Of a stretch of 64,000 bases of DNA, positions 1-9,866 are shown one piece after another. A model generated the notes under the pieces. The model made no database searches and was not told where the DNA came from. It saw only the letters and a program-made list of their open reading frames with translations. Origin of the DNA: Ancylobacter pratisalsi (GTDB lineage: Bacteria > Pseudomonadota > Alphaproteobacteria > Rhizobiales > Xanthobacteraceae). Position numbers and translations under genes: made by a program. The stretch is taken from NCBI RefSeq assembly GCF_010669125.1, contig NZ_CP048630.1, forward strand, positions 1,686,001 through 1,750,000. The letters run 5' to 3'. The first letter of the stretch is position 1, and each line of letters opens with the position of its first letter.

Positions 1-1
1 G

Positions 2-2635
2 TTCGGACTGATCTACGGCTTCACCGCCGACGGCTTCACCCATCGCGAGCTGCGCGATTATGTGGAGGAGGTGCGCTCCAAGCTGCTCCATGTGCCCGAC
101 GTCTCGAAGATCGAGATTCTCGGGGCGCAGGACGAGCGCATCTTCGTCGAGTTCTCGATGCAGGAACTCGCCAGCCTCGGCATCAACCGCTCCGCCCTCA
201 TCGCCGCGCTGCAGGCACAGAACGTGGTGCAGCCCGCCGGCACCATCCAGACCGGCGATGAGAAGCTGGCGATCCAGGTTTCGGGCGCGTTCGGCTCGGA
301 AGACGACATTCGCGACATCAATTTCGCCGTCGACGGGCGGATGCTGCGCCTGGCCGACATCGCCACGGTGCGGCGCGGCTTTGCCGACCCGCCGCAGCCG
401 CTGTTCCGCACCAATGGCGAACCTGCCATCGGCCTCGCCATCGCCATGCGCGAGGGTGGCGACATCCTCACCCTCGGGCGCAATATCGACACGGCGATGG
501 CGGAGATCACCGCCGACATGCCGATCGGCATCGAACCCCATCTGGTGGCCGACCAGGCGGTGACGGTGAAGGGCTCCATCGCCGAATTCATGGAATCGCT
601 GTGGCAGGCGGTCGCCATCATCCTGGCGATCAGCTTCCTCTCGCTTGGCGTGCGCCCCGGCCTGATCGTGGCGCTGGCGATTCCGCTGACGTTGGCCATC
701 GTCTTCGCGGTGATGCAGCTCGTCGGCATCGACATGCAGCGCATCTCGCTGGGCGCGCTGATCATCGCGCTCGCGCTGATGGTCGACGACGCCATGACGA
801 CGACGGACGCCACCCTCAACCGGCTCGCCCTCGGCGAACCGAAGGAGGTGGCCGGCATCTACGCGTTCAAAACCTATGCCGTCGCCATGCTGGCGGGCAC
901 GCTGGTCACCATCGCCGGCTTCGTGCCGATCGGCTTCGCGAGGAGTTCGGCGGGCGAATACACCTTCTCGCTCTTCGCCGTGGTCTCCATCGCCCTCCTT
1001 GTGTCGTGGGTGGTGGCGGTGGTGTTCGCGCCGCTGCTGGGCCTGGCCATCCTCAAGCCGCCGAAGCCCGGCTCGGCCAAGGGGCCGGGCGCGGTCGAGC
1101 GGGCCTATCGCCGCATGCTATCGGCGGCACTGACGGCCCGCTGGCTCACGATCGGGCTCACCGTGGGCGCGTTCGTGCTGTCCATTCTGGCCATTCCGCT
1201 CATTCCCCAGCAGTTCTTTCCCTCTTCCGACCGTCCGGAGCTGCTGGTCGACCTCAGCCTGCCGCAGAACGCCTCGATCTACGCCACGCAGGACGTCGCC
1301 CAGCGCTTCGATGCCACGCTGAAGGACGATCCGGACGTGGCGCGCTGGAGCACCTATGTCGGGCAGGGCGCGGTGCGCTTCTACCTGCCGCTCAATGCCC
1401 AGCTGCCCAATGACTTCTTCGCCCAGGCCGTGGTCGTGGCGAAGGATGTGGAGGCGCGCCAGCGGCTGCAGGACAAGCTGGAGAAGACGCTCGCCGACCA
1501 CTTCCCCGCGGTGGTGGCGCGGGTCTACCCGCTGGAGCTGGGCCCGCCGGTGGGCTGGCCGATCCAGTACCGGGTCTCCGGTCCCGAGCTGACACAGGTG
1601 CGCGATATCGCCTTCAAGGTCGCGGAGATCATCGCCACCAGCCCGTATGCGGAAAAGGTCAATTACGACTGGATCGATCCGGCGCGCGAGATCCGCATCC
1701 GCGTCAACCAGGACGAAGCCCGCCAGCTCGGCCTGTCGACGCAGACCATCGCCAATGTGCTCAACACGGTGGTGTCCGGCGCGCCGGTGACGCAGGTGCG
1801 CGACGACATCCATCTCGTCGACGTGGTGGTGCGTGCCACCGACGAGCAGCGCGTCTCGCTCGACACGCTGCGCACGCTGCAGGTCCCGCTGCCGAACGGG
1901 CGCACCGTGGCGCTGAGCCAGTTCGCCACCTTCGACTATGAGCAGACCTACCCGCTGGTGTGGCGCCGCGACCGCGTGCCGACGCTGACCGTGCAGGCCG
2001 ACGTGAAGCCCGGCCAGTTGCCCGAGACCGTGGTGCGCGGGCTGGAGCCGCAGTTCGCGGCCCTCAACGCCGGGCTGCCGCGCGGCTACAAGGTCGTGGT
2101 GGGCGGCACGGTGGAGGAAAGCGCGAAGTCGCTGGCCTCCGTCGTGGCCGTGGTGCCGCTGATGCTGCTGATCATGCTCACCGTGCTGATGGCGCAGCTT
2201 CGCCGCTTCCGCCTGCTGCTGCTGGTGCTGAGCGTCGGGCCGCTGGGCATGATCGGCGTGGTGCTGGCGCTGCTGCTGTCGAACCGGCCGCTGGGCTTCG
2301 TCGCCATTCTCGGCATTCTGGCCCTGCTCGGCATGATCATCAAGAACGCGGTCATCCTGATCGGCCAGATCGAGGCCGAGCGCGCGGCCGGCAAAAACGT
2401 GCGCGAGGCGGTGACCGACGCCTGCGTCACCCGCTTCCGCCCGATCATGCTCACCGCCGTCTCGACCGTCCTCGGCATGATACCGATTGCCCCCACTGTG
2501 TTCTGGGGCCCGATGGCCTTTGCGATCATGGGAGGTCTTATGATCGCGACCGTGCTAACCCTGATCTTCCTACCGGCGCTCTATTTGGCAACGGCAGGCC
2601 GTGAGAAGCCGACGGCCAGCCTTTCCGGGGGGTGA
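2..2635 (+). CDS. RND efflux transporter permease subunit (5' end missing)
   Basis: C-terminal 877 or so residues of an AcrB/HAE1-type resistance-nodulation-division pump, an inner-membrane proton-driven exporter. The reading frame is open from base 2, so the start lies outside the window; a full protein is normally about 1030 residues. Porter-domain segments alternate with two hydrophobic blocks. The first block (about 580-1080 nt) carries the paired acidic residues of helix TM4 in the motif LMVDDAM, the proton-relay site of the family; the second block (about 2130-2600 nt) carries GMIIKNAVILI. The partner membrane-fusion protein and any TolC-like channel must be upstream, outside the window. 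The drug or metabolite exported cannot be told. The family call is very secure. Confidence 0.95.
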   Translation, partial: FGLIYGFTADGFTHRELRDYVEEVRSKLLHVPDVSKIEILGAQDERIFVEFSMQELASLGINRSALIAALQAQNVVQPAGTIQTGDEKLAIQVSGAFGSEDDIRDINFAVDGRMLRLADIATVRRGFADPPQPLFRTNGEPAIGLAIAMREGGDILTLGRNIDTAMAEITADMPIGIEPHLVADQAVTVKGSIAEFMESLWQAVAIILAISFLSLGVRPGLIVALAIPLTLAIVFAVMQLVGIDMQRISLGALIIALALMVDDAMTTTDATLNRLALGEPKEVAGIYAFKTYAVAMLAGTLVTIAGFVPIGFARSSAGEYTFSLFAVVSIALLVSWVVAVVFAPLLGLAILKPPKPGSAKGPGAVERAYRRMLSAALTARWLTIGLTVGAFVLSILAIPLIPQQFFPSSDRPELLVDLSLPQNASIYATQDVAQRFDATLKDDPDVARWSTYVGQGAVRFYLPLNAQLPNDFFAQAVVVAKDVEARQRLQDKLEKTLADHFPAVVARVYPLELGPPVGWPIQYRVSGPELTQVRDIAFKVAEIIATSPYAEKVNYDWIDPAREIRIRVNQDEARQLGLSTQTIANVLNTVVSGAPVTQVRDDIHLVDVVVRATDEQRVSLDTLRTLQVPLPNGRTVALSQFATFDYEQTYPLVWRRDRVPTLTVQADVKPGQLPETVVRGLEPQFAALNAGLPRGYKVVVGGTVEESAKSLASVVAVVPLMLLIMLTVLMAQLRRFRLLLLVLSVGPLGMIGVVLALLLSNRPLGFVAILGILALLGMIIKNAVILIGQIEAERAAGKNVREAVTDACVTRFRPIMLTAVSTVLGMIPIAPTVFWGPMAFAIMGGLMIATVLTLIFLPALYLATAGREKPTASLSGG

Positions 2636-2688
2636 GAAAACTCGGCTTTGTCACTGGACCAACATCCGCCTGTAGCGGGAGGCAAATC

Positions 2689-2946
2689 ATGCTCAGGATC
2701 ATCACTATCGCCGCGCTCGGCATTGCGCTCGCCGGCTGCACCACCACCGAGAAGCGCACCGGCACCGGCGCCCTGATCGGCGGCGGCGCCGGCGCCATCA
2801 TCGGCGGCATCGCCGGCGGCGGCACGGGTGCGGCCATCGGCGCGGGCGTGGGCGCGGCAACCGGCGCTGTCATCGGCGCGGCGACCTCGCCCAAGGAATG
2901 CTGGACCCGCGACCGCTACGGCAACGCCGTCGCCGTGCGCTGCTGA
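2689..2946 (+). CDS. Small glycine-zipper outer-membrane-type lipoprotein
   Basis: 85 residues. The N-terminus is a lipoprotein signal peptide ending in the lipobox LAGC (Cys at about residue 16), so the mature protein should be lipidated. The middle is a run of GGGAGAIIGG-type repeats typical of glycine-zipper domains that pack against or insert in membranes, followed by a short tail with two cysteines. The frame is open further upstream, but this ATG has a good ribosome site (GGGAGG six bases upstream) and gives a proper signal peptide. It sits 53 bases after the RND gene and ends at a strong terminator, so it may be the last gene of that transcription unit. Function is not known beyond the envelope location. 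Confidence 0.82.
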   Translation: MLRIITIAALGIALAGCTTTEKRTGTGALIGGGAGAIIGGIAGGGTGAAIGAGVGAATGAVIGAATSPKECWTRDRYGNAVAVRC

Positions 2947-2971
2947 CAGCACCCACCGGACGAATGACCGG

Positions 2972-3009
2972 ACCGCGGCGGCCCCACCGGCCGTCGCGGT
3001 TTTTTTGTT
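2972..3009 (+). terminator. Rho-independent terminator
   Basis: A 12-bp stem (2972-2983 with 2989-3000, one G-T pair) closed by a 5-base loop is followed directly by TTTTTTGTT. It ends the RND/lipoprotein unit, which converges with the hydrolase gene on the other strand. Confidence 0.93.
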
Positions 3010-3087
3010 CGCGGCGGAATGTGGGCGCAGCGGACACGGCAATGCCGGCGCCCGGCCGGCGTGGCGGGGCTGGCGGGACAGGGCCGG

Positions 3088-4560
3088 CTAGGGTGCGCGC
3101 TGTTCGCCGATGCCTTCGCCGATCCGCTCGATCATGTAGGAGAAGAACGGATTCGACGACATGCGCACCAGCGCGTCGAGATTGACGATGAGCGCGCCGC
3201 GCTCGCCCCGCACCGCCATCGCGCCCAGCTCCAGCCCGAAATTCTCCGCCGGGTCGGGATCCGACCCGTAGAGCGAATCGGTGGGCGGGAACGGCAGCGC
3301 GACATGGGAGAGCGAATAGACGTCGCGCGGATAGACCAGGCCCAGCGGACGCGAGGTCTCCTCGGTCTGCCCGGCCTCTATGGTGCGCTCCACCACCTGT
3401 TCGCTGGCCTCATGGTCATTGGTGACGACGGAGCTGCGGAAGTTGCGCGGCGCCGGCGGCAGGGTGCGGAGCAGGGCGGAATAGGAAGTCGCGCGCAGCA
3501 GGGGGCCGAGCTTGGTGTTGCGGTTGATGTCGAACAGCACCAGTTCGCTGCCATTGGCCGGCAGCTGGCCGTAGAAGGCATCCACGATCGCGCGGGTGGA
3601 GACGGTGAAGTCCATCACCGACTGGAAGGTGAGCGCGGGAGGCAGTTCCCCCAGCCGTCCCGCCGAGGCATGGGCGGCAATGGCGCCCTGCAGGGCCTGG
3701 GTGAGCTGATAGGACTGCACCGCCCCGTTGACCGGGAAGGAGTTGTACTTGAACGGGTTGAACTCCGGGATGATGCCCAGCCATGCCGCCTTGGCGAAGG
3801 CCGGCAGCAGCGAGGGCAGCCCCGCGACACCCGCAAAGCGCGCGAAACGGGTGATGCCCACCATCGGCGAGATCAAGACCAGCCGGGAGGGCCGGGCGCG
3901 CGCATCATCGTCGAGGGCGTCGAGCGCGTATTGCAGGGCGAGCGCGCCGCCATTGGAGAAGCCGACGATCTCCAGCGGCTTGCCGGGCGCGCGGGCATGC
4001 GCCTCGCGCACCGCCAGCCGCGTCGCCGCGCTCCATTCCTCCCATTCGACCTCGGCCAGCCCCGCGGGGACGGTGCCGTGCCCGGGCAGGCGGATCGCCA
4101 CCACGACGAAGCCGGCGTCCTGATAGAGCCGCCCGACATGGCGCAGGCTGTAGGGCGAATCGGTGAGGCCGTGGAGCAGCACCACCGCGCCCTTCGGCTC
4201 GCCTTCGGGGACGAGCTCGTAGGAGCGGTTCCAGTCATGGCTCAGATGCGGGGGATAGACGACGCTGCCTTCGAAATAGCGGTTGGAGGGGACGCGCTCA
4301 TCCTCGGGCAGCTTCTGCACCACCTCCGCGGTCACCTCGTTGAAGAGGGTCTCCTCGCGGGCGAGATAGCCGCGCCAGTCGGCGTGGTCCATCTCCTCGA
4401 CGCTCAGCTCTTCCGGCTGGAAGGTGTGCCACGGCTCCAGCGGCGCGCCGCTGCTGGCGAACCAGATGCGGGCGCCAAGGAAGCCGATCGCCAGCAGGAG
4501 AACGGCCAGGCTGACCCAGCGGACAAGACGGCGCAGGCTGCGGCCGAGAATTTTGAGCAT
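3088..4560 (-). CDS. Membrane-anchored alpha/beta hydrolase (serine hydrolase)
   Basis: 490 residues. One N-terminal transmembrane segment (about residues 14-34) should anchor the protein in the inner membrane with the enzyme domain outside. The alpha/beta-hydrolase fold shows the oxyanion-hole motif LLHGLTD (about 128-134) and the nucleophile elbow G-F-S-N-G with Ser202; a later Asp and His are expected but I did not assign them. Lysophospholipase/carboxylesterase-like; the substrate is unknown. The start was chosen because ATG overlaps the stop of the upstream AI-2E gene in TGATG, implying translational coupling; a longer open frame upstream lies inside that gene. Confidence 0.85.
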   Translation of the reverse strand: MLKILGRSLRRLVRWVSLAVLLLAIGFLGARIWFASSGAPLEPWHTFQPEELSVEEMDHADWRGYLAREETLFNEVTAEVVQKLPEDERVPSNRYFEGSVVYPPHLSHDWNRSYELVPEGEPKGAVVLLHGLTDSPYSLRHVGRLYQDAGFVVVAIRLPGHGTVPAGLAEVEWEEWSAATRLAVREAHARAPGKPLEIVGFSNGGALALQYALDALDDDARARPSRLVLISPMVGITRFARFAGVAGLPSLLPAFAKAAWLGIIPEFNPFKYNSFPVNGAVQSYQLTQALQGAIAAHASAGRLGELPPALTFQSVMDFTVSTRAIVDAFYGQLPANGSELVLFDINRNTKLGPLLRATSYSALLRTLPPAPRNFRSSVVTNDHEASEQVVERTIEAGQTEETSRPLGLVYPRDVYSLSHVALPFPPTDSLYGSDPDPAENFGLELGAMAVRGERGALIVNLDALVRMSSNPFFSYMIERIGEGIGEQRAP

Positions 4561-5582
4561 CAGGCTTTCTCCCGGCCCGACAGCAGGTGCGACACCCACC
4601 GCGCGCTGTCGGACTGTTCGCACAGTGTGAGCAGGGCGATGACCACCGGCACCCCGATGAAGGCGCCGGGAATGCCCCACAGGAACGCCCAGAAGAACAC
4701 CGACAGCAGCACCAGGAAGGGCGAGACCGACACCGCCCGCCCCGCGACGCGCGGCTCGATATAGGAGCCGGTGAAGAACTGGATCACGTTCATCGCCACC
4801 AGCACCACGATCGCCAGCCGCCAGGAGCCGAACTGGGCGAGGGTGAAGAAGGTCGGCAGCAGCGTCGCCACCAGCGGGCCGAGAAACGGCACGTAGTTGA
4901 GCGCGAAGGCGATGGCGCCGAAGGCCAGCGCCAGCTCAAGCCCGAGCCACGCCGTGAAGGCCCACACCGCGACGCCCGTAATCAGGCTCATCACCGTGCG
5001 CACGCCCATATAGGTGCGGAACTTGGCCGCCGTCTCGGTGCAGCCGGCGATGAAGCAGCGCCCGCCCTCCCCGCGCTCGGCCACCAGCTTGGCCGCGATC
5101 ACGCGAACCTCCAGCAGCCCAAGCATGACAAAGATCAGCGTCACGACGGCGAAGCCGATCATGCCGTTGAGCCGGCCGGCAAGGTTCTGCGACAGCCGGA
5201 TCAGCGCGCTGGCATTCAGGGCATCGGAGAGCGCGCCGGCGGTGTAGATGCCGTGCCCCTCCAGGAATTCCGACGCCTCGGCATAGAGCGCCTGGAAGCG
5301 CGCCACATTGGCCAGCAGCCAGTGCACCACATGGCTGAAGCCCCACACCACCAGATAGCCGAGGGCGAACACCGCGATGACGGTGACAATGAGCGTGAGC
5401 ACCATCGCCACCAGCGGCGGCATCTTCGCCTCCAGCCGCACCTGTAGCGGCCAGACCAGGGCGATGATGAACAGCGCGAAGGCCACCGGGGCCAGCACCG
5501 ACTGCGCCAGATGGAGCGCACCGGTGACCAGGATCGCCGTCGAGATGCCGATGAGAAGGGGGGTGACGCGGGAAGCACTCAA
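4560..5582 (-). CDS. AI-2E family permease
   Basis: 340 residues with about seven to eight hydrophobic segments: a pair at the N-terminus, another pair before a soluble loop (about residues 95-150), and a cluster after residue 150. This is the layout of the AI-2E/PerM transporter family (PF01594). Despite the name, members export or exchange varied small molecules, and a role in autoinducer-2 transport is not implied. First gene of a two-gene unit with the membrane-anchored hydrolase, whose ATG overlaps this stop codon. A promoter should lie in 5583-5844, where I see no clear consensus. Confidence 0.88.
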   Translation of the reverse strand: MSASRVTPLLIGISTAILVTGALHLAQSVLAPVAFALFIIALVWPLQVRLEAKMPPLVAMVLTLIVTVIAVFALGYLVVWGFSHVVHWLLANVARFQALYAEASEFLEGHGIYTAGALSDALNASALIRLSQNLAGRLNGMIGFAVVTLIFVMLGLLEVRVIAAKLVAERGEGGRCFIAGCTETAAKFRTYMGVRTVMSLITGVAVWAFTAWLGLELALAFGAIAFALNYVPFLGPLVATLLPTFFTLAQFGSWRLAIVVLVAMNVIQFFTGSYIEPRVAGRAVSVSPFLVLLSVFFWAFLWGIPGAFIGVPVVIALLTLCEQSDSARWVSHLLSGREKA

Positions 5583-5844
5583 CAGCCGGCATCCTCGCTC
5601 AGCCGCACACAGCTTCGCGGCGCGCAGCCATGGCCCACACCGATTGTCTCACACCGGCGCGGCCCCGCCCCCAGAATCGAATGCATCATGTCCCCAGCTT
5701 GCCCACGTGGACCGGCCCTGGCCGGCGAACCGACATGATAATGCCGCACGTGCAATACCTTATCGCTACATGGCAGCACTTGTCAGCGCCCGAACGGGGG
5801 TTGTCCATCATTCCCGGAGACAGGTGGTGCCCGGTGCGGTTCCC

Positions 5845-6567
5845 CTAGAGGATGAAGGGGATGAAGACCTTCACCCGGCGGGCATAGGCGTGCCAGACCT
5901 CGCCATGGCGCGCGGCGTTCATCGCCTCGTTCCGCGGGATGGCGTCGAAGGCGTATTGCAGCACGACGGCAGCCGGCGCCACCAGCCCGAAGAGGGAGCC
6001 CGAGAGCACCGCGAACGACACATAGACCAGCGTGTCACCGGCGTAATTGGGATGGCGGCACAGCCCCCAAAGCCCGCGCTCCAGCAGCTTTCCGCGATTG
6101 GCGCTGTCGCGGCGGAAGGCGTGCTTCTGCCAGTCGGCGGTGACGTGGATCACGGTGCCGAGGCCATAGAGCCCGAGCGCCGCCCCATCCCATGCATCGA
6201 AGCCCCCGCCCCGCTCGCTCGCCCAATAGAACGGCGCGCAGTAGAGCCAGCCGGCGGTGTTGGTGAGAACCAGCGGCAGGGCGATGCGCATCGCCAGCGA
6301 CGGGGTGTCGAGCTTGGCGGCGCCCGTCGTGGCGAACCAGGCGAGGAGCACCGCACACATCCGGCCGACATAAAGGGCGACCAGCGCCACGATCAGCCAG
6401 CGCCGCCAGGGCGCACCCGCGCCGTGAAGCGCGATGAGGGCCGCGCTGGGCAGCATGACGAGAAAGCCGACGACGAACACCGCGCGCCGGTGACGATCCG
6501 TCAGCGACAGGATCACACCAAGAACGGCGAAGGTCTCGATGACCAGAAACTGCTGGATGAACACCAT
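5845..6567 (-). CDS. DUF1295/isoprenylcysteine-methyltransferase-like membrane protein
   Basis: 240 residues with six or so hydrophobic segments. Near the C-terminus it has the RHPNYAGD motif and a downstream E-x-x-x-N-A-A-R-H pattern, shared by DUF1295 proteins, steroid 5-alpha-reductase-like proteins and isoprenylcysteine O-methyltransferases, where this region binds the NADPH or S-adenosylmethionine cofactor. The substrate is not predictable; lipid or quinone-like molecules are usual for the fold. A GAGGGGAG ribosome site lies about 10 bases upstream of the ATG. It reads in the same direction as fabI, with 93 bases between them, and might be a downstream passenger of the fab operon. Confidence 0.78.
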   Translation of the reverse strand: MVFIQQFLVIETFAVLGVILSLTDRHRRAVFVVGFLVMLPSAALIALHGAGAPWRRWLIVALVALYVGRMCAVLLAWFATTGAAKLDTPSLAMRIALPLVLTNTAGWLYCAPFYWASERGGGFDAWDGAALGLYGLGTVIHVTADWQKHAFRRDSANRGKLLERGLWGLCRHPNYAGDTLVYVSFAVLSGSLFGLVAPAAVVLQYAFDAIPRNEAMNAARHGEVWHAYARRVKVFIPFIL

Positions 6568-6660
6568 TCCAACGCGCTCCCCTCAGGCAAGCGCCCTTCC
6601 CGCGGACGGCCTTCAACCTCAGCGCGGGCCGTCGTCCGCGGACGGGCGCGCGGGTGCGCC

Positions 6661-7491
6661 CTAGTCCGCCGCCGCGATGCCGGCCTCGACCGCGTCCTCG
6701 ATCACCTTCAGCGCGTCGGGATGCGGCATGGAGATGATGTTGTAGCCCGAATCGACGAAGTGAATCTCGCCCGTCACCCCGGAGGAGAGGTCGGACATCA
6801 GGTACAGCGCGGCACCGCCGACCTCGTCGATGGACACGGTGCGGCGGAGCGGGGCGTGCTGCTTCTGGTAGTTGAACATCAGCCGCGCATCGCCAATGCC
6901 CGCACCGGCGAGGGTGCGGATCGGGCCGGCGGAGATGGCGTTGACCCGAATGCCCTGCGGACCGTAATCGGCGGCGAGGTAACGCACGCTGGCCTCAAGC
7001 GCCGCCTTGGCGACGCCCATCACGTTGTAGTTCGGCATCACCCGCGTGGAGCCGCCATAGGTGAGGGTGATGAGCGAGCCGCCATTGGGCATCAGCGCCG
7101 CGGCGCGCTTGGCCAGCTCGGTGAACGAGAAGCAGGAAATCACCATGGTGCGCGTGAAGTTCGCGCGGGTGGTGTTGGCGTAACTGCCCTTGAGCTCGTT
7201 CTTGTCGGAGAAGCCGATGGCATGGACCAGAAAGTCGATCGTGCCCCATTTTTCCTTCAGCGCGGCGAAGACGGCGTCGACCGATTCGAGGTCCTCGACG
7301 TCACAGGGCAGCACGGTGTTGCTGCCCAGGCTCTCGGCGAGCGGCTTCACCCGCCGGCCCAGCGCCTCACCCTGGTAGGTAAAGGCGAGCTCGGCGCCCT
7401 GCCCCGCCACGGCCCTGGCTATGCCCCAGGCAATGGAGTGATCGTTCGCGACGCCCATAATGAGGCCGCGCTTGCCCTGCATCAGGCTCAT
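6661..7491 (-). CDS. fabI: Enoyl-[acyl-carrier-protein] reductase (NADH) FabI
   Basis: 276 residues, full length. Catalyses the last step of each fatty-acid elongation cycle, reducing trans-2-enoyl-ACP with NADH in the cytosol. The Rossmann start reads GLIMGVANDHSIAWGIA, typical of FabI with its split nucleotide loop, and the catalytic pair follows the FabI Y-x6-K pattern (Tyr155, Lys162, with Tyr145 as the companion tyrosine). Third gene of fabA-fabB-fabI, 30 bases after fabB. It is the triclosan/isoniazid-class target family. Confidence 0.97.
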   Translation of the reverse strand: MSLMQGKRGLIMGVANDHSIAWGIARAVAGQGAELAFTYQGEALGRRVKPLAESLGSNTVLPCDVEDLESVDAVFAALKEKWGTIDFLVHAIGFSDKNELKGSYANTTRANFTRTMVISCFSFTELAKRAAALMPNGGSLITLTYGGSTRVMPNYNVMGVAKAALEASVRYLAADYGPQGIRVNAISAGPIRTLAGAGIGDARLMFNYQKQHAPLRRTVSIDEVGGAALYLMSDLSSGVTGEIHFVDSGYNIISMPHPDALKVIEDAVEAGIAAAD

Positions 7492-7521
7492 GCCGCTGTT
7501 CCTTTCGCCGCACGGACGGTG

Positions 7522-8742
7522 TCAGGCATCCGGATGCTGGAGCACCAGCACCGCATTGGCACCGCCAAAGCCGAAGCCGTTGGACAGCACCCTGCCGAGT
7601 TTCACGTTGTCGATACGCTCGCGGGTGATCGGCATGTCGGCGAAGGCCGGGTCGATCTCCTCGATATGCGCGCTCGCGGCGATGAAGCCGTTCTGCATCA
7701 TCAGGATCGAATAGATCGCCTCGTGCACGCCGGTGGCGCCCTGCGAGTGGCCGGTGAGCGCCTTGGTGGCGGAGATCGGCGGGCACTTGTCGCCGAACAC
7801 CGCGCGGATCGCCTCGATCTCCTTGAGATCGCCGACCGGCGTGGAGGTCGCGTGCGGGTTGATGTAGTCGATCGGGCCGTTGACGCCGGCCAGCGCCAGC
7901 TTCATCGCGCGCTCCGCGCCCTCGCCGGAAGGGGCGACCATGTCGGCGCCGTCGGAGGAGGTGCCATAGCCGACGATCTCGGCATAGATGCGCGCGCCGC
8001 GCGCCTTGGCATGCTCCAGCTCTTCCAGCACCAGCACGCCGGCGCCGCCGGAGATGACGAAGCCGTCGCGGTTCTTGTCATAGGGGCGCGAGGCCACGGC
8101 CGGGCGGTCATTATAGTCCGAGGACATCGCGCCCATGGCGTCGAACAGGCAGGACAGCGTCCAGTCGAGATCCTCGCAGCCGCCGGCGAACATGACGTCC
8201 TGCTTGCCGTACTGGATCATCTCGGCGGCGTTGCCGATGCAGATGTTGGTGGTCGCGCAGGCGGCCGAGATCGAGTAGCTCGCGCCCTTGATCTTGAACC
8301 AGGTCGAGAGCGTCGCCGAGGCGGTCGAGCTCATCGCCTTGGGCACCGCCAGCGGCCCGATGCGCTTGGGGCTGTGGTTCTTCCGGGTAATGTCGGCAGC
8401 TTCGACGATGGTGCGGGTGGACGGGCCACCCGAACCCATGACGAGGCCGGTGCGCTCGTTGGAGATCTCGTGCGCCTCAAGCCCCGAATCGCGGATCGCC
8501 TGGTCCATGGCGATGTGGTTCCAGGCGGTACCGCCGCCGTGGAAGCGCATGGCGCGGCGGTCGAGCACCTCGGTCGGGTCGAGCTGCGGCGCGCCGTGCA
8601 CCTGGCTGCGGAAGCCGTGTTCGACATAGCTCTCCGCACGGGAGATGCCGCTCTTGCCCTCGCGCAGCGAGGCCAGCACCTCCTGGGTGGAGTTGCCGAT
8701 CGATGAGACGATGCCCATTCCGGTTACGACCACGCGGCGCAT
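7522..8742 (-). CDS. fabB: 3-oxoacyl-[acyl-carrier-protein] synthase I FabB
   Basis: 406 residues. Condensing enzyme that extends cis-3-decenoyl-ACP and longer acyl-ACPs with malonyl-ACP, needed for unsaturated fatty acids. The thiolase-fold catalytic triad is visible: Cys162 in SAACATT, His297 in NPHATSTP and His332 in TGHSQGATG. The absence of an extra loop and its place between fabA and fabI favour FabB over FabF. The frame is open 28 codons further upstream, but the ATG at 8742 is preceded by GGAAAGGAAG and begins with the family's usual MRRVVVTG. Expected to be co-transcribed with fabA (142-base gap) and fabI. Confidence 0.96.
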   Translation of the reverse strand: MRRVVVTGMGIVSSIGNSTQEVLASLREGKSGISRAESYVEHGFRSQVHGAPQLDPTEVLDRRAMRFHGGGTAWNHIAMDQAIRDSGLEAHEISNERTGLVMGSGGPSTRTIVEAADITRKNHSPKRIGPLAVPKAMSSTASATLSTWFKIKGASYSISAACATTNICIGNAAEMIQYGKQDVMFAGGCEDLDWTLSCLFDAMGAMSSDYNDRPAVASRPYDKNRDGFVISGGAGVLVLEELEHAKARGARIYAEIVGYGTSSDGADMVAPSGEGAERAMKLALAGVNGPIDYINPHATSTPVGDLKEIEAIRAVFGDKCPPISATKALTGHSQGATGVHEAIYSILMMQNGFIAASAHIEEIDPAFADMPITRERIDNVKLGRVLSNGFGFGGANAVLVLQHPDA

Positions 8743-8884
8743 AGGCTTCCTTTCCTTCAAAGCCCGCGAGATGGCCTCACGGGCGGCAGTTCGCAAGTGT
8801 GGCGGGAAAGCCGCCCGGGCCACCACCCGCGCGATACAGGGGCCACCGCGCGGGAATTCGGCGGCGGCATCGGGCCGGGAGGCG

Positions 8885-9391
8885 TCAGGTCTGGAACAGC
8901 CCGACCTTCAGATCGCCCGCGCGGTAAATCACCTCGCCATCGGCTTCCAGCCAGCCATCCGCGATGCCGAGAACGAGCTTGGAGCGCATGACGCGCTTGA
9001 AGTCGATGCCGTAGACCACCTTCTTCACGGTCGGCAGCACCTGCCCGGAGAACTTGATCTCCCCGGCGCCGAGCGCGCGCCCGCGGCCGGGCGAACCGAG
9101 CCAGCCGAGATGGAACCCTACGAGCTGCCACAGCGCGTCCAGCCCCAGGCAGCCCGGCATCACCGGATCGCCGATGAAGTGGCAGGCGAAGAACCAGAGA
9201 TCCGGGTTGATATCCAGCTCGGCGCGCACGTGCCCCTTGCCGTTCGGGCCGCCATCCTCGGAAATCTCGGTGATACGGTCGAACATCAGCATGGGCGGCG
9301 CGGGAAGCTGCGCATTGCCCGCCCCGAAAAGTTCGCCCCGCCCACAGGCGAGCAGTTCCTCATATGTGTAGCTCGACTGCCGCTCCACCAT
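8885..9391 (-). CDS. fabA: 3-hydroxydecanoyl-[acyl-carrier-protein] dehydratase FabA
   Basis: 168 residues, normal for FabA. It dehydrates 3-hydroxydecanoyl-ACP and isomerises the trans-2 to the cis-3 product, the branch point to unsaturated fatty acids. The hot-dog fold active site is present: His71 in [13 protein letters not shown] and Asp85 in GLDALWQ. The start at 9391 ([13 protein letters not shown]) matches the family's N-terminus; a longer open frame of 28 codons is not expected to be translated. First gene of the fab operon, diverging from irr. Confidence 0.96.
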   Translation of the reverse strand: MVERQSSYTYEELLACGRGELFGAGNAQLPAPPMLMFDRITEISEDGGPNGKGHVRAELDINPDLWFFACHFIGDPVMPGCLGLDALWQLVGFHLGWLGSPGRGRALGAGEIKFSGQVLPTVKKVVYGIDFKRVMRSKLVLGIADGWLEADGEVIYRAGDLKVGLFQT

Positions 9392-9866
9392 CTTCCCTGT
9401 ACTCTTCCATTTCTTGTCGCTTGAGCGGCCAGACCGCCGGGACCTGCGACCGGCTTCGTACCCCCGACAGGACACAAGGTACCGCTCGCCCGGCGCTTCC
9501 TATCACAGCGTCCATCGCGCTCAAAGCCACCGCCGCTGCCGTAGGGGAACCGAAAATGTCACGTATGCGGAAAAGCCGCGCCGGGCGCCGGGCTGACCGC
9601 TGCGCGGGGCACCCGTCGAAACGGGGCCGGGACAGCGGGCAAGGGGGCCGATCGTTGCGCCGGGGCGGGCATTTACATTGGAATAATTACTATCATCGGC
9701 CGCGATATTGCCCCGGCGGCGGGCGTGCCGATATAATGCCAGATGAAAAATGCGGCATCGCGTGATGAACGTCCGCGATGTGGTTGTCCTGTTTGGCGTG
9801 CTGGCGGAAGCGGAGACGTTTGTGCAACGTGTCTGGAACGCTGGCCTATCCTAGTCGGAAGTTGAG
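9392..9866 (+). promoter_or_regulatory. Divergent fabA / irr regulatory region
   Basis: A 475-base gene-free stretch that must hold the promoters of both fabA (minus) and irr (plus). Most is GC-rich, but 9671-9697 is an A+T island containing GGAATAATTAC, an imperfect palindrome (8 of 11 positions symmetrical). It loosely resembles an iron-control element but is too degenerate to call. No small reading frame with a convincing start was seen. Confidence 0.5.

Noticed and set aside
3019..4764. Long plus-strand open frame of 581 codons opposite the hydrolase gene
   Set aside because: Lies exactly antisense to the hydrolase and AI-2E genes; the translation is Arg/Gly/His-rich with no family resemblance, as expected for GC-rich codon shadows.
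5377..8706. Plus-strand open frame of 1109 codons
   Set aside because: Antisense to fabI, fabB and neighbouring genes whose motifs are complete; the translation is low-information and Arg/Gly/Ala-rich.
9671..9697. Possible Irr/iron-control box near irr
   Set aside because: Only a weak, imperfect palindrome; it does not match the TTTAGAA-type iron control element well enough to call, so it is described only as an A+T island.
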